Shown here one piece after another: positions 55,600-63,956 of a stretch of DNA of 64,000 nucleotides. Under the pieces are notes generated by a model. It was not told the DNA's origin, did no database searches, and worked only from the letters and a program-made list of their open reading frames with translations. Each line of letters begins with the position of its first letter. The first letter of the stretch is position 1. The position numbers were made by a program, and so were the translations under genes. Source of the DNA: Clostridium sp. (GTDB lineage: Bacteria; Bacillota; Clostridia; Clostridiales; Clostridiaceae); contig JARKVD010000025.1 in assembly GCA_029851835.1 (NCBI GenBank), positions 23,896-87,895 on the forward strand, written 5' to 3'.

Positions 55600-55764
55600 T
55601 AAAGAAAAAATTCCTTAAGTATTTTCAAACTTAAGGAATTCAAATCACATATAAGGGAAGCAATATGCCTACTACAAACTTAGCTTCAAATTAAACTACA
55701 TAAGTTCTTCATCTGCATATTGCTTTAAGGGTTTATATTTATGATTTATATTATTTCCATTAAA
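55600..55764 (-). ncRNA. Candidate rod-shaped small RNA with own terminator
   Basis: On the minus strand an RNA of about 160 bases would form nested helices: AAATCA/TGATTT (55742-55747 with 55642-55647), ATATAA/TTATAT (55733-55738 with 55649-55654), the perfect 11-base stem AAGCAATATGC/GCATATTGCTT (55715-55725 with 55658-55668), an internal bubble of about eight bases per side, and an apical AACTTA/TAAGTT stem. It ends at a 12-base terminator stem. An extended -10 box TTGGTATAAT lies upstream. No protein gene follows. The rod with a bubble recalls 6S RNA, but I cannot confirm the family. Confidence 0.5.
55609..55640 (-). terminator. Terminator of the candidate small RNA
   Basis: AATTCCTTAAGT (55609-55620) pairs with ACTTAAGGAATT (55629-55640), with an A-rich plus-strand flank giving a U-tract on minus. 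Confidence 0.8.
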
Positions 55765-55770
55765 ACTTTA

Positions 55771-55779
55771 ATTATACCA
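55771..55779 (-). promoter_or_regulatory. Extended -10 promoter of the candidate small RNA
   Basis: Minus strand reads TTGGTATAAT, a TGn extended -10 with perfect TATAAT (55771-55776). The -35 region is poor. Confidence 0.45.
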
Positions 55780-55897
55780 ACACCTATTTACTGCTTCTCA
55801 TATTATATAAAATGATTAACTTATATATTTAAATGTAATAAGGATTAATTAACTTTAATAAACTTAATATAAGTAATAAATACGAAAGGACTGCATT

Positions 55898-56557
55898 ATG
55901 GAAATACTGTTATATCCCTTTAATTCCACTGATTTTAATTCTAATACTACAATACTCCTAGATGCATCCTTTTTGCTTAGTTTGGTGTATGATGATGATA
56001 TTCATCATGCAGAATGCATCGAAGTATTTAGAATATTAATAAATAAAAAAACTAAATTATTCATAACAAATATAATATCCGCAGAAGTTCTAAATCAAAT
56101 CATGTATAGAATTTTCATCCTTGATATTCGTCATAAAATGGATAAAAGAAATCCCTTCAACACTCAAACCAACATAAAAGAAATTATATCATCCTTCAGC
56201 AAATATGATAAAAAGATAATAAAAGATAAACGAATTGATAAATTAAGAGAAATTCCTTACAAAAAATACTTTGATAATCTATCCAAGAACACTAAAAAAC
56301 GTCAAATTCTTGCCATATACTATAAGACAGCAGTTGCCATGCATAATCAGCTTGAAAATACAGTTAAATATTCCTACGTTGATATTAACAAACAATGTAT
56401 GGTTAAAACTAAAGAATTAATGGTAAAAAATATGCTTTCTATAAATGATGCAACTCACTTAGCTTCATGTATATGTAATAATATTGAATACCTCTTAACT
56501 CTAGATAGTGACTTTATTTATGCTGATTGTGACTCTGTAAAAGTATTAAAGATATAA
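55898..56557 (+). CDS. PIN-domain protein
   Basis: A 219-residue protein with a split PIN nuclease domain. Acidic residues fall at the expected places: LLDASFLL near residue 23, ISAEVLNQ, INDATHLA and LTLDSDFIY. A basic helical insert (about 95-170) interrupts the core. No antitoxin gene precedes or follows, so it is not an obvious VapBC toxin; it may be a stand-alone RNase. AAAGGACT lies before ATG 55898. Terminator overlaps the stop codon. Confidence 0.78.
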   Translation: MEILLYPFNSTDFNSNTTILLDASFLLSLVYDDDIHHAECIEVFRILINKKTKLFITNIISAEVLNQIMYRIFILDIRHKMDKRNPFNTQTNIKEIISSFSKYDKKIIKDKRIDKLREIPYKKYFDNLSKNTKKRQILAIYYKTAVAMHNQLENTVKYSYVDINKQCMVKTKELMVKNMLSINDATHLASCICNNIEYLLTLDSDFIYADCDSVKVLKI

Positions 56558-56587
56558 TACACTACATCATCTAGTGATTATATCTTT
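56548..56587 (+). terminator. Terminator of the PIN-domain gene
   Basis: AAAGATATAAT (56548-56558) pairs with ATTATATCTTT (56577-56587), with inner CACTA/TAGTG. The stop codon lies within the stem. Confidence 0.65.
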
Positions 56588-56668
56588 ACTACTTTTTATA
56601 ATACATTTAGTTTTTATTCCTTTGTTTTTAAGCATTCTTCTCTTAAAAAACCTAAGGTTTTATTAATA

Positions 56669-57349
56669 CTATTGTTCCGAAGCTGGAATACAAATTGCTT
56701 GATCTACTTTAATAACAGTTGAATCGCCCATGTTGTTATGTGCTTTTATAGCTTCAACTGCATCCATAACATTCATTGATGTCATATGTTCTTGAGCAAT
56801 ACTAAATAATGTATCGCCTTCTTTTATTACATAACTCTCATGATTAGCATGGTCTCCAGTTGCATTAGCATTATCCTCAGATGAATTGCTTTGATTTTCT
56901 AATGCAGTTTCATAAGAAATAATTAATTTTTGTCCATTTGCAATCACATCATCAGTAAGTTTATTTCTTTGTTTTATAGCTTCTACTACCTTAGTTGGGT
57001 CAGAGTTTGGCATATAAGTTTTAGCAATACTAAATAATGTATCTGTTTCTTTAACAGTATAGTATCCTTCCTTAATACCCTCACTTACTTTAGACTCTTC
57101 TTTATTTTGTTCTATTTCTTTTTCATTCTCTGGCTTGTTTGCTGTAGCATCATCAATATTAGATGAATTATCAGCTGTTTCTTCATTATCAGCTATATCA
57201 TTAGATTTAGACCCTGTTTCAACTACATTTGAACCGTTTTTATTTGAAGCAGCCTTATCTCTATCTCCAATGTAGCTAACTGCAAAGAATACAACAGCTA
57301 ATATTGCTATACAGCTTATAATTATTCCTATTTGTTTTTTAAATTTCAT
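56669..57349 (-). CDS. Membrane-anchored protein with two LysM domains
   Basis: A 226-residue protein with an N-terminal transmembrane anchor (about 5-25), an Asn/Asp/Glu-rich linker, and two LysM domains (about 95-145 and 172-222), each beginning (Y)(T/V)(V/I)KExDTLFSIA and with conserved ANGQKLIIS or KVDQAICIP ends. LysM binds GlcNAc-containing wall glycans. There is no catalytic domain. I start at ATG 57349 with GAGGTG six bases upstream. Located just downstream of the ricT operon terminator. Confidence 0.88.
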   Translation of the reverse strand: MKFKKQIGIIISCIAILAVVFFAVSYIGDRDKAASNKNGSNVVETGSKSNDIADNEETADNSSNIDDATANKPENEKEIEQNKEESKVSEGIKEGYYTVKETDTLFSIAKTYMPNSDPTKVVEAIKQRNKLTDDVIANGQKLIISYETALENQSNSSEDNANATGDHANHESYVIKEGDTLFSIAQEHMTSMNVMDAVEAIKAHNNMGDSTVIKVDQAICIPASEQ

Positions 57350-57456
57350 TGTTAACACCTCTCATAAAATTAATGAATTATATTTAATTTATGGACTAAA
57401 TTGGTATAAAATATACATGTTAACACATAAAATTTATAATTTTTTCTAAATTTTTA

Positions 57457-57495
57457 TAAAAAAAGAGGATCATAACATAAATTACAATCCTCTCA
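57457..57495 (-). terminator. Terminator of the holB-ricT-HMA operon
   Basis: AGAGGAT (57464-57470) pairs with ATCCTCT (57487-57493); A run at 57455-57463 gives the U-tract on minus. Confidence 0.75.
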
Positions 57496-57514
57496 AGTCT
57501 TTTAGATTCTAAGG

Positions 57515-57718
57515 TTAAATTACCATGTACCCTTCATTTTCTATAGATTCAATTATTTCTTCTATAGATATAAAATTATTGTCATAAACTATTTCAGCTT
57601 CTTTCTTTGCTTTATGAATACCACAAGCAATAACACCTTCATTAGTAGATATAGCATTCTTAATTCTTGTGACATCCTTTGCTGTTATCATATCACAAAT
57701 TTTTAGAGTACTTTTCAT
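57515..57718 (-). CDS. Small HMA-fold protein lacking the CxxC metal site
   Basis: A 67-residue protein whose pattern (TLKICDMITAKDVTRIKNAI, EGVIACGIHKAKKEAEIVYD, IEEIIESIENEGYMVI) matches heavy-metal-associated (CopZ-like) domains in length and hydrophobic spacing. The metal-binding M-x-C-x-x-C is replaced by MITAKDV; single Cys remain at other places. AGGGGGATATAT precedes ATG 57718, ten bases after the ricT stop, so it is translated from the ricT transcript. Metal chaperone function is unlikely without the CxxC; a protein-interaction domain is possible. Confidence 0.65.
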   Translation of the reverse strand: MKSTLKICDMITAKDVTRIKNAISTNEGVIACGIHKAKKEAEIVYDNNFISIEEIIESIENEGYMVI

Positions 57719-57728
57719 ATATATCCCC

Positions 57729-58637
57729 CTAATTTTCTTTAAATAGTTCCTTAATAATTGTTGGATCTTCAACTTGTTTTTCTAACTCTTTTAAATCTAT
57801 ATCGTTAATAACATCTTCAAAGCTTCCTGATATTAATGTTAATTCATTAATTCCAACAACCTTAATATCATCTTCTCCTTCTTTTAATGTTACCTTAACC
57901 TTAACAGCTTCCTTAACTACACTGTTTGAAATAACTTCACCCTTTCCATAAGGTGTGTTAACTATTGATCCAACCTTAGGAAGTCTTTTTCTTATTCCTT
58001 CATAAGTTTCCTGTTCATAATTTAGACAGCACATAAGTCTACCACATATTCCAGATATTTTAGTTGGGTTTAGTGAAAGATTCTGTTCCTTAGCCATTTT
58101 AATAGAAACTGGAGCAAATTCGCCTAGAAATGTGGAACAACATAAACTTCTTCCACATGGTCCAAGCCCCCCAGTCATTTTAGCTTCATCTCTTACCCCA
58201 ATTTGCCTTAACTCTATTCTTGTTCTAAAGATTGCAGCTAAATCCTTTACTAACTCTCTAAAATCAACCCTTCCATCCGCTGTAAAATAAAATATAACTT
58301 TATTATTATCAAAGGTATACTCAACATCTATAAGCTTCATTCTTAAGTCATGAGCCTTTATTTTCTCTAAGCAAACTTTAAGAGCCTCATCTTCCTTAGC
58401 CTTGTTTGCCTTATCTAAGTTTATATCTTCCTCTGTAGCTTTTCTAATAACATCTTTAAGTGGAGCAACAATTTCCCCCTCTTTAAGTTCCTTTATTCCT
58501 ACTACACACTCACCGAATTCTATTCCTCTAGCTGTTTCAACTATTACAAAATCGCCTTTTTTTATATCTAACTCACCAGGATTGAAGTAATATATCTTTC
58601 CCGCCTTTTTAAACCTTACCCCTATTACTGTTATCAT
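57729..58637 (-). CDS. ricT: PSP1-domain protein RicT (YaaT)
   Basis: A 302-residue protein with the PSP1 domain and two Cys-rich motifs, GGLGPCGRSLCCSTFLGEF and ISGICGRLMCCLNYE, that bind Fe-S in the Bacillus Ric complex. There, RicT with RicA and RicF controls RNase Y-dependent mRNA maturation and Spo0A phosphorylation. AGGAGGTTTAAG precedes ATG 58637, one base after the holB stop. The order holB-ricT is as in Bacillus. Confidence 0.94.
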   Translation of the reverse strand: MITVIGVRFKKAGKIYYFNPGELDIKKGDFVIVETARGIEFGECVVGIKELKEGEIVAPLKDVIRKATEEDINLDKANKAKEDEALKVCLEKIKAHDLRMKLIDVEYTFDNNKVIFYFTADGRVDFRELVKDLAAIFRTRIELRQIGVRDEAKMTGGLGPCGRSLCCSTFLGEFAPVSIKMAKEQNLSLNPTKISGICGRLMCCLNYEQETYEGIRKRLPKVGSIVNTPYGKGEVISNSVVKEAVKVKVTLKEGEDDIKVVGINELTLISGSFEDVINDIDLKELEKQVEDPTIIKELFKEN

Positions 58638-58638
58638 C

Positions 58639-59568
58639 TTAAACCTCCTGCATTCTCAAAACCATTGTTATAAATGCCAATGATGAGTTTACATTATTTT
58701 TTAGAGTATCTCGTGTTTCTTCTACAATTCTAATGATATCATTTAATTTACCTGATGAAAATATATTAGCTAAATCTTTAATTTCCAAAGTTTTATCACT
58801 ATTAATTAATAAATCCTCATCTCCAATTTCTTTATATATAATAACATCTCTTATCACAGTTATAATTATATCTAATATATCATTATCCATGCTTCCATAT
58901 GTTGAGAAAAAAGTCTCATAGTTTAATGATATTTCACTATCAATATCCTTTATACTTTTAATCAGCTCACAAACTTTACTCCTCACTAATTGAAAATCTT
59001 TATTTTCTATAAGCTTCTCTGCTTGACCTGGTATCCCTTTTCCAAAGGACTTTACCAGTTTAAGTTCTTCTGCTGAAATATAAGGAAACTTTTTTACCAT
59101 AAACAAATCCATTTCCTTATCTGTTAAAGGTCTCAATTTATGTATACAGCATCTCGATTTTATAGTATCTAAAATGCCATCTAATTCCTCACAGAGTATA
59201 AATATAAACACATTTGCTGGTGGTTCTTCTATTGTCTTTAAAAATGCATTTTGAGCTTGAAAAGTTATCTTATCTCCACTATCTATTATAATAACTTTTT
59301 TATCGCCTTCAAATGGCTTTTTATTGCATTCCTCTATTATCGTCCTTATTGTATTAACTCCTATAGAACTTTTTCCCTTATCCAGAGTACAATGAATAAT
59401 ATCAACATGATCACGTGGATGATCAAGGTTAAGTAATCTAGCTGAAATCTCATCCGCTAATATACTTTTTCCTATACCCTTCTCCCCCACAAAAATATGA
59501 GCATGAGTAAATTTATTATTATTTATAGCTTCAATTAAATTACTTTTTATCTTTTCATGCCCTATCAT
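58639..59568 (-). CDS. holB: DNA polymerase III subunit delta prime
   Basis: A 309-residue AAA+-type clamp-loader subunit. It has a degenerate P-loop VGEKGIGKSI and NAFLKTIEEPP, the typical RFC-box segment. The zinc-binding Cys cluster often present in delta prime is not evident. AGGAGGTTAGCC precedes ATG 59568. In Bacillus it lies between yaaR and ricT; yaaR is absent here. Confidence 0.92.
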   Translation of the reverse strand: MIGHEKIKSNLIEAINNNKFTHAHIFVGEKGIGKSILADEISARLLNLDHPRDHVDIIHCTLDKGKSSIGVNTIRTIIEECNKKPFEGDKKVIIIDSGDKITFQAQNAFLKTIEEPPANVFIFILCEELDGILDTIKSRCCIHKLRPLTDKEMDLFMVKKFPYISAEELKLVKSFGKGIPGQAEKLIENKDFQLVRSKVCELIKSIKDIDSEISLNYETFFSTYGSMDNDILDIIITVIRDVIIYKEIGDEDLLINSDKTLEIKDLANIFSSGKLNDIIRIVEETRDTLKNNVNSSLAFITMVLRMQEV

Positions 59569-59627
59569 GGCTAACCTCCTGTTATTTTTATATGATAATG
59601 CTTTAATTTAACTACTTTCTTCTATAT

Positions 59628-59661
59628 GAAAAATGTACAATAAGCCATGCCTATTGTACAT
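59628..59661 (-). terminator. Terminator of tmk-darA
   Basis: ATGTACAATA (59633-59642) pairs with TATTGTACAT (59652-59661); A run at 59629-59633 supplies a short U-tract on minus. Confidence 0.7.
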
Positions 59662-59679
59662 CGTATCAGCCTAAGTATA

Positions 59680-60009
59680 TTATACTCTTAAAAACTTATC
59701 AACATCAACAACAAATATAGTTGCACCACCTATATTTACTTCTATTGGGTATGGAATATATACTCCTGTAGAACCAGCCACTGGAGAAGGTGATGATACA
59801 AGCTGCTTCCTAACCTTGCATATTTCTTCAATATAACCTAAAACAGCATCAACTTTTTCAGATTCAACACCTATCATTAATGTAGTATTTCCAGCTTTAA
59901 GAAATCCTCCTGTAGTTGCTAGCTTTGTTACTCTTAGTCCATTCTCTGTTAAAATGTCAACCAAGTCCATAGCGTCATCATCTTGTACTATTGCAATTAT
60001 TAGCTTCAC
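59680..60009 (-). CDS. darA: Cyclic-di-AMP receptor DarA (PstA/YaaQ)
   Basis: A 109-residue PII-like trimeric protein. It begins MKLIIAIVQDDDAMDLVDIL and has the glycine-rich TGGFLKAGNTTLMIG loop typical of DarA, which binds c-di-AMP in Firmicutes. Start GTG 60009 after GGAGGGGTTTAA. It lies downstream of tmk, as in Bacillus (tmk-yaaQ). Confidence 0.94.
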   Translation of the reverse strand: MKLIIAIVQDDDAMDLVDILTENGLRVTKLATTGGFLKAGNTTLMIGVESEKVDAVLGYIEEICKVRKQLVSSPSPVAGSTGVYIPYPIEVNIGGATIFVVDVDKFLRV

Positions 60010-60027
60010 TTAAACCCCTCCTATGTG

Positions 60028-60651
60028 TTATATTTTCACAATGGATTTAACCCTATTTATAATTTCATTATGAATGTTTTCAACAGTGTCATCTCCATTT
60101 ATTAATTCTATTTTACCATAAATTTCACTAATTTTTGTATATCCTTCAAAAACTTTTTTATGAAAGTCATCTCCACTATTTTCTAATCTATCTAAAGTTT
60201 TTTGATTACGCTTTCTTTCAATACCTTTATCGTAAGGTATTGTTATCATAAACACAAAATCTGCTTCTAATCCACCTAAAGCTGCCTCATTAATTGATTT
60301 TATTTTCTCTATACCAAGATTTCTTGCAATACCTTGATATACTATAGATGAATAAACAAATCTATCACATAAAACTACCTTACCTGCTTCAATTGCCGGC
60401 TTGATAACCTGACTTACAAGTTGTGCTCTAGATGCTGCATAAAGAAGTGCTTCACACATATCATCCATTTCCTCATTATCATTATCTAGAATCACCGATC
60501 TTATTTTTTCACTTATTTTAGTTCCGCCTGGCTCTCTAGTTCTTATTACCTCTATACCTTTATTTAAAAAATACTTTTCTAATAACTCAATCTGTGTTGA
60601 TTTTCCACTTCCATCTGGACCTTCTAAAGCTATTAATAATCCCTTGTTCAT
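60028..60651 (-). CDS. tmk: Thymidylate kinase
   Basis: A 207-residue P-loop kinase phosphorylating dTMP. Walker A GPDGSGKST, DR(F/Y) motif CDRFVYSSIVYQG and a lid region (RKRNQKTLDRLE). ATG 60651 is chosen since TTGGAGGAAT is directly upstream; the frame opens 15 bases earlier with a TTG. In an operon with darA and the decarboxylase. Confidence 0.95.
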   Translation of the reverse strand: MNKGLLIALEGPDGSGKSTQIELLEKYFLNKGIEVIRTREPGGTKISEKIRSVILDNDNEEMDDMCEALLYAASRAQLVSQVIKPAIEAGKVVLCDRFVYSSIVYQGIARNLGIEKIKSINEAALGGLEADFVFMITIPYDKGIERKRNQKTLDRLENSGDDFHKKVFEGYTKISEIYGKIELINGDDTVENIHNEIINRVKSIVKI

Positions 60652-60684
60652 TATAAATTCCTCCAATAGTATACATCTACATTT

Positions 60685-62130
60685 TTAATTATTTAACACA
60701 GTTATCATACCCTCTTCTACACCGAGTAATGTAACCTTATTATCTATATAATAATTAATAATTTCAACAGTTTCTTCTTCAATTAACTCACCTGGCATCA
60801 CAATTGGAATCCCTGGTGGATATGGTACAATAGCTTGTCCGCATACTCTGTTTCTTACTTTACCTATAGATAATTTCTCTTTTTCTGAATCAATGGCTTG
60901 CCATGGCATAACCTTCATAGAAGGTATATCAGAATCTATAGGTATTGTACATTTATCTTTTAATTTTTCTAAATCACATCTTTTAAGTGCATCATATAAG
61001 TTTTCAAAATCCTGCCTTGTATTATTAGTTCCAAATAGTAACACAACGTTCCTATTATCACTCATTTCTCCTTGTATCCTATTTGCCTTTAAATAATCTA
61101 AAAGCATATGTCCACTATAACCTCTAGGTAAATTAATAATATACCTTGATTTATCTATTTTTATCTTATGAATATGACTATTCTCACTATATTCTTTTTC
61201 TAAATCCATGTGTCCAATAATATGAAAAATACCTAAGCCATTTATTTTATTTCTATACTCGTCACATAATACTATCAACTCATCATAAGCTGCCTTCCCG
61301 TACTTTTGGAGATAATATCTACTATAATCTAAAGATGCCATAAACAAATAGGATGGGCTCGTAGTTGAAAATATGCTAGTGTAGTAATCGACCTTATCAA
61401 TTAGCTCATTACAATTAACATGTAAAAATGATGTCTGTGTTAAACTTGGTAATGTTTTATGTGCACTGTGTACTACAATATCTGCACCTAAAGCTACAGC
61501 ATTAGATGGTAAGCCTTCAGTTACACCAAAATGTGCTCCATGAGCACTGTCTATAAGAACCTTCATGTTATATTCTTTTGCTTTTTTGATTATCTCTTCT
61601 AGATCCGAGCATAAACCATAGTAATTCGGATAAGTAAGCAATATTCCCTTTGCATCTCTATTAGCTTCCATTACAGAAAATAAATGCTCCTTATCAATGG
61701 AGAAAGGAGCATCATAATCCTGACTAATTCTACTTCTTATATAAATGGGTCTTAACTTTCTTAAAACAATACTATTATATACAGACCTATGACAATTACG
61801 CTCCACAATAATTTTATCATGTTCATCAAACACAGAGTAAACCATTATCATATTCCCTGAAGTACTTCCATTTACCAAAAAGTAAGATTTCTTACTTTGG
61901 TAATAATTACTTAATTCTTGTTGTGCTTCTTTAATTATGCCTTCTGGATTATGAAAATTATCCATACCATCAACTTCTGTTACATCAAAATTGATTAAGT
62001 TATTTAGAAAAAGCTTTCCTTCTTCTGTCTGCTCATATACCTTTCCATATTTATGACCTGGCATAGCAAAATAACTATTATTTTCCTCTTTATATTTTAA
62101 TAGTGCCTCCACTATTGGTAATCTCGGCAA
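60685..62130 (-). CDS. Lysine/ornithine/arginine decarboxylase (fold I PLP)
   Basis: A 481-residue PLP-dependent decarboxylase of the YaaO/SpeA (Orn/Lys/Arg decarboxylase major domain) family. Signatures include FAMPGHKYG, DSAHGAHFG and HSAHKTLPSLTQ with the PLP-binding Lys. Substrate (arginine or lysine) cannot be assigned. It starts with TTG 62130 inside the preceding gin gene, with GGAGTG upstream. It precedes tmk as in Bacillus. Confidence 0.9.
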   Translation of the reverse strand: MPRLPIVEALLKYKEENNSYFAMPGHKYGKVYEQTEEGKLFLNNLINFDVTEVDGMDNFHNPEGIIKEAQQELSNYYQSKKSYFLVNGSTSGNMIMVYSVFDEHDKIIVERNCHRSVYNSIVLRKLRPIYIRSRISQDYDAPFSIDKEHLFSVMEANRDAKGILLTYPNYYGLCSDLEEIIKKAKEYNMKVLIDSAHGAHFGVTEGLPSNAVALGADIVVHSAHKTLPSLTQTSFLHVNCNELIDKVDYYTSIFSTTSPSYLFMASLDYSRYYLQKYGKAAYDELIVLCDEYRNKINGLGIFHIIGHMDLEKEYSENSHIHKIKIDKSRYIINLPRGYSGHMLLDYLKANRIQGEMSDNRNVVLLFGTNNTRQDFENLYDALKRCDLEKLKDKCTIPIDSDIPSMKVMPWQAIDSEKEKLSIGKVRNRVCGQAIVPYPPGIPIVMPGELIEEETVEIINYYIDNKVTLLGVEEGMITVLNN

Positions 62131-62318
62131 TTATCATTCACTCCTCCTGGTATAAGTTGTACTAAATTTTTCTTTATACAGTTTTTATAGAAATCATAGA
62201 AGTCTGTTTCTCTATCTATTACTAATAGTCTTTTCTCACAAGTTTCACAAATTCCTTTTCCATATACAATTATACCATTATTTAGAGGCTTTCTACATAT
62301 AATACACGTCCTACACAT
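62112..62318 (-). CDS. csfB: Sigma-G inhibitor Gin (CsfB)
   Basis: A 68-residue zinc protein with two CxxC pairs, CIICRKP and ICETCEKR, as in Gin, the anti-sigma factor restraining sigma-G before forespore engulfment is complete. Near-match in length to Bacillus CsfB and in the same neighbourhood (csfB-yaaO-tmk-yaaQ). ATG 62318 is preceded by AGGGGGATAAGT. Overlaps the start of the decarboxylase by 19 bases. Confidence 0.92.
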   Translation of the reverse strand: MCRTCIICRKPLNNGIIVYGKGICETCEKRLLVIDRETDFYDFYKNCIKKNLVQLIPGGVNDNCRDYQ

Positions 62319-62603
62319 ACTTATCCCCCTCAAAATTTATCATTTGGTTCTAATTTACTTAAAGGCCATTATTAAAGTAATATTTAGCTTAAGTCAAACT
62401 AATAGAACCATCTAAATTTTCGCCTCTTATAATATATTTTATTCAATGGAAGCGTTTTTTTATGTTGTCCCAAAAAATTTTTTCACTCTATAATTATATA
62501 CAATTCTCCAATAAGCCTATAAATCATAATTGCTATGGATATACTAATGTAGTAAATCATCGAATCCTACATTTATTTAAATAAACATTAAGGAGGGTTT
62601 TCT

Positions 62604-63755
62604 TTGAAACAAAACATCCTAAGCTTTTTATGTACTATAAAAGAGGATATTTTCTCTTTAAATAAATATTTATACGATATTAGCGAAAATTGCTTTAATG
62701 AGTATAAATCTTGCGAATATATAACTACTTTATTAAAAAAATATAACTTTGTAATTGAACCTAATTTTCAAAACATCCCAACTGCATTTAAAGCTCAAAT
62801 TGGAACTGGACATCCTGAAATATGCTTTATATGTAAATATAGTACTGGCGATGAATTAGGTCATGTATTTGGTAACAATGTAAATGCATCTATGTCCATA
62901 GGTTCTGCAATAGGATTAAGTACCGTCATTGATAAGATTGGCGGCTCAATAATTGTAGTAGGCTGTCCTGGTAAATATTCAAACGGTGCTGAGATTATAA
63001 TGACAAGAGAAAAGGCTTTTGAAGAAACTGATGTTATCTTTGCTCCTCATGCTGATAATATTACTTGCTTAAATAATATTTCACTTTCTTCCATTCCCAT
63101 GGAATTAACCTACTCAAACCTATGGCTTGAAAATGGTAAGGCAAATTTATCTTCATTAGATGTATGTCTTCAAAACGTACATTTTATAAATCAGCTTATT
63201 CAGGATACCTGTAACCACTGCTATATGGATCATTTACAACTAATATGTGATAATGCTCTAAATGAATATCCATCATCAGCAAAAGTTAGATTTGAAATTA
63301 AAACTCAAAACTACAGTATTGGTGAAAAAATTGAAACTAACGTTAGGAGATATATTAAATGTATTGAAGATGTTATGAATATTGATTGTAAATTAACACT
63401 CCTAGAGCTTCCTTGTAAAGAATTAATCGATAATCGTATAATAAATAAATTATTTGAATCTAACCTTAAAGAATGTGGCTTAATAAATACAACCTCTGGT
63501 AAAATGATGCTTTATCCTATTGGTATCGGAACTGTAAGCCATTCAACCCCAACTATTTATCCGTCAATTAATATAGTAAATGACACTTCTATTAAATGCC
63601 CTTCTATAGAGTTTAAAGAAGCAACTATATCAGAATTTGCTAAAGAAAACATGTGGAAAGCTATAGAGGCACTTGCCATTACAGGGTTAGATTTAATTGA
63701 ACGTACGGATTTAATACGTGAAAGTACTTCTGAACTTTATAAAAATATTAAATAA
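62604..63755 (+). CDS. M20-like amidohydrolase fold with lost metal ligands
   Basis: A 383-residue protein matching M20 peptidase/AbgB-type architecture: N-terminal helix and ISENCFNEYKSCEYITTLLKKYNF (cf. HxxPExxxxE), then GHVFGNNVNAS in place of GHACGHNLH, GCPGKYSNGAEIIM in place of the GTPAEEGGGGK segment, and the FAPHADN segment in place of MHP. A dimerisation domain insert (about 185-290) and a C-terminal GTVSHSTPTIYP (cf. G(S/T)xDVSxVxP) are still present. Most metal-binding residues are replaced. Starts at TTG 62604 after AAGGAGGG. It may be a pseudoenzyme. Confidence 0.68.
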   Translation: MKQNILSFLCTIKEDIFSLNKYLYDISENCFNEYKSCEYITTLLKKYNFVIEPNFQNIPTAFKAQIGTGHPEICFICKYSTGDELGHVFGNNVNASMSIGSAIGLSTVIDKIGGSIIVVGCPGKYSNGAEIIMTREKAFEETDVIFAPHADNITCLNNISLSSIPMELTYSNLWLENGKANLSSLDVCLQNVHFINQLIQDTCNHCYMDHLQLICDNALNEYPSSAKVRFEIKTQNYSIGEKIETNVRRYIKCIEDVMNIDCKLTLLELPCKELIDNRIINKLFESNLKECGLINTTSGKMMLYPIGIGTVSHSTPTIYPSINIVNDTSIKCPSIEFKEATISEFAKENMWKAIEALAITGLDLIERTDLIRESTSELYKNIK

Positions 63756-63795
63756 TAAAAAAAGACCTTGTAAATTACTTTACAAGGTCTTTTTT
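63755..63795. terminator. Bidirectional terminator of M20-like gene and the rRNA-tRNA operon
   Basis: AAAAAAGACCTTGTAAA pairs with TTTACAAGGTCTTTTTT in a nearly perfect stem just after the M20-like stop. It also ends the minus-strand 5S-tRNA-Phe-tRNA-Cys transcript. Confidence 0.92.
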
Positions 63796-63869
63796 GGAGG
63801 CGCCACCCAGATTTGAACTGGGGAATAAAGGCTTTGCAGGCCTCTGCCTTACCACTTGGCTATGGCGCC
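63795..63869 (-). tRNA. tRNA-Cys (anticodon GCA)
   Basis: Minus strand begins GGCGCCATAGCCAAGTGGTA, with acceptor GGCGCCA/TGGCGCC, anticodon loop CTGCAAA (GCA), GTTCAAATC T-loop, discriminator T and encoded CCA. Confidence 0.97.
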
Positions 63870-63873
63870 AAAC

Positions 63874-63949
<76 letters not shown>

Positions 63950-63956
63950 ACACATG

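Noticed and set aside
55898..56557. VapC toxin of a toxin-antitoxin pair
   Set aside because: No short antitoxin frame lies directly upstream or downstream and the protein has a large helical insert unlike typical VapC.
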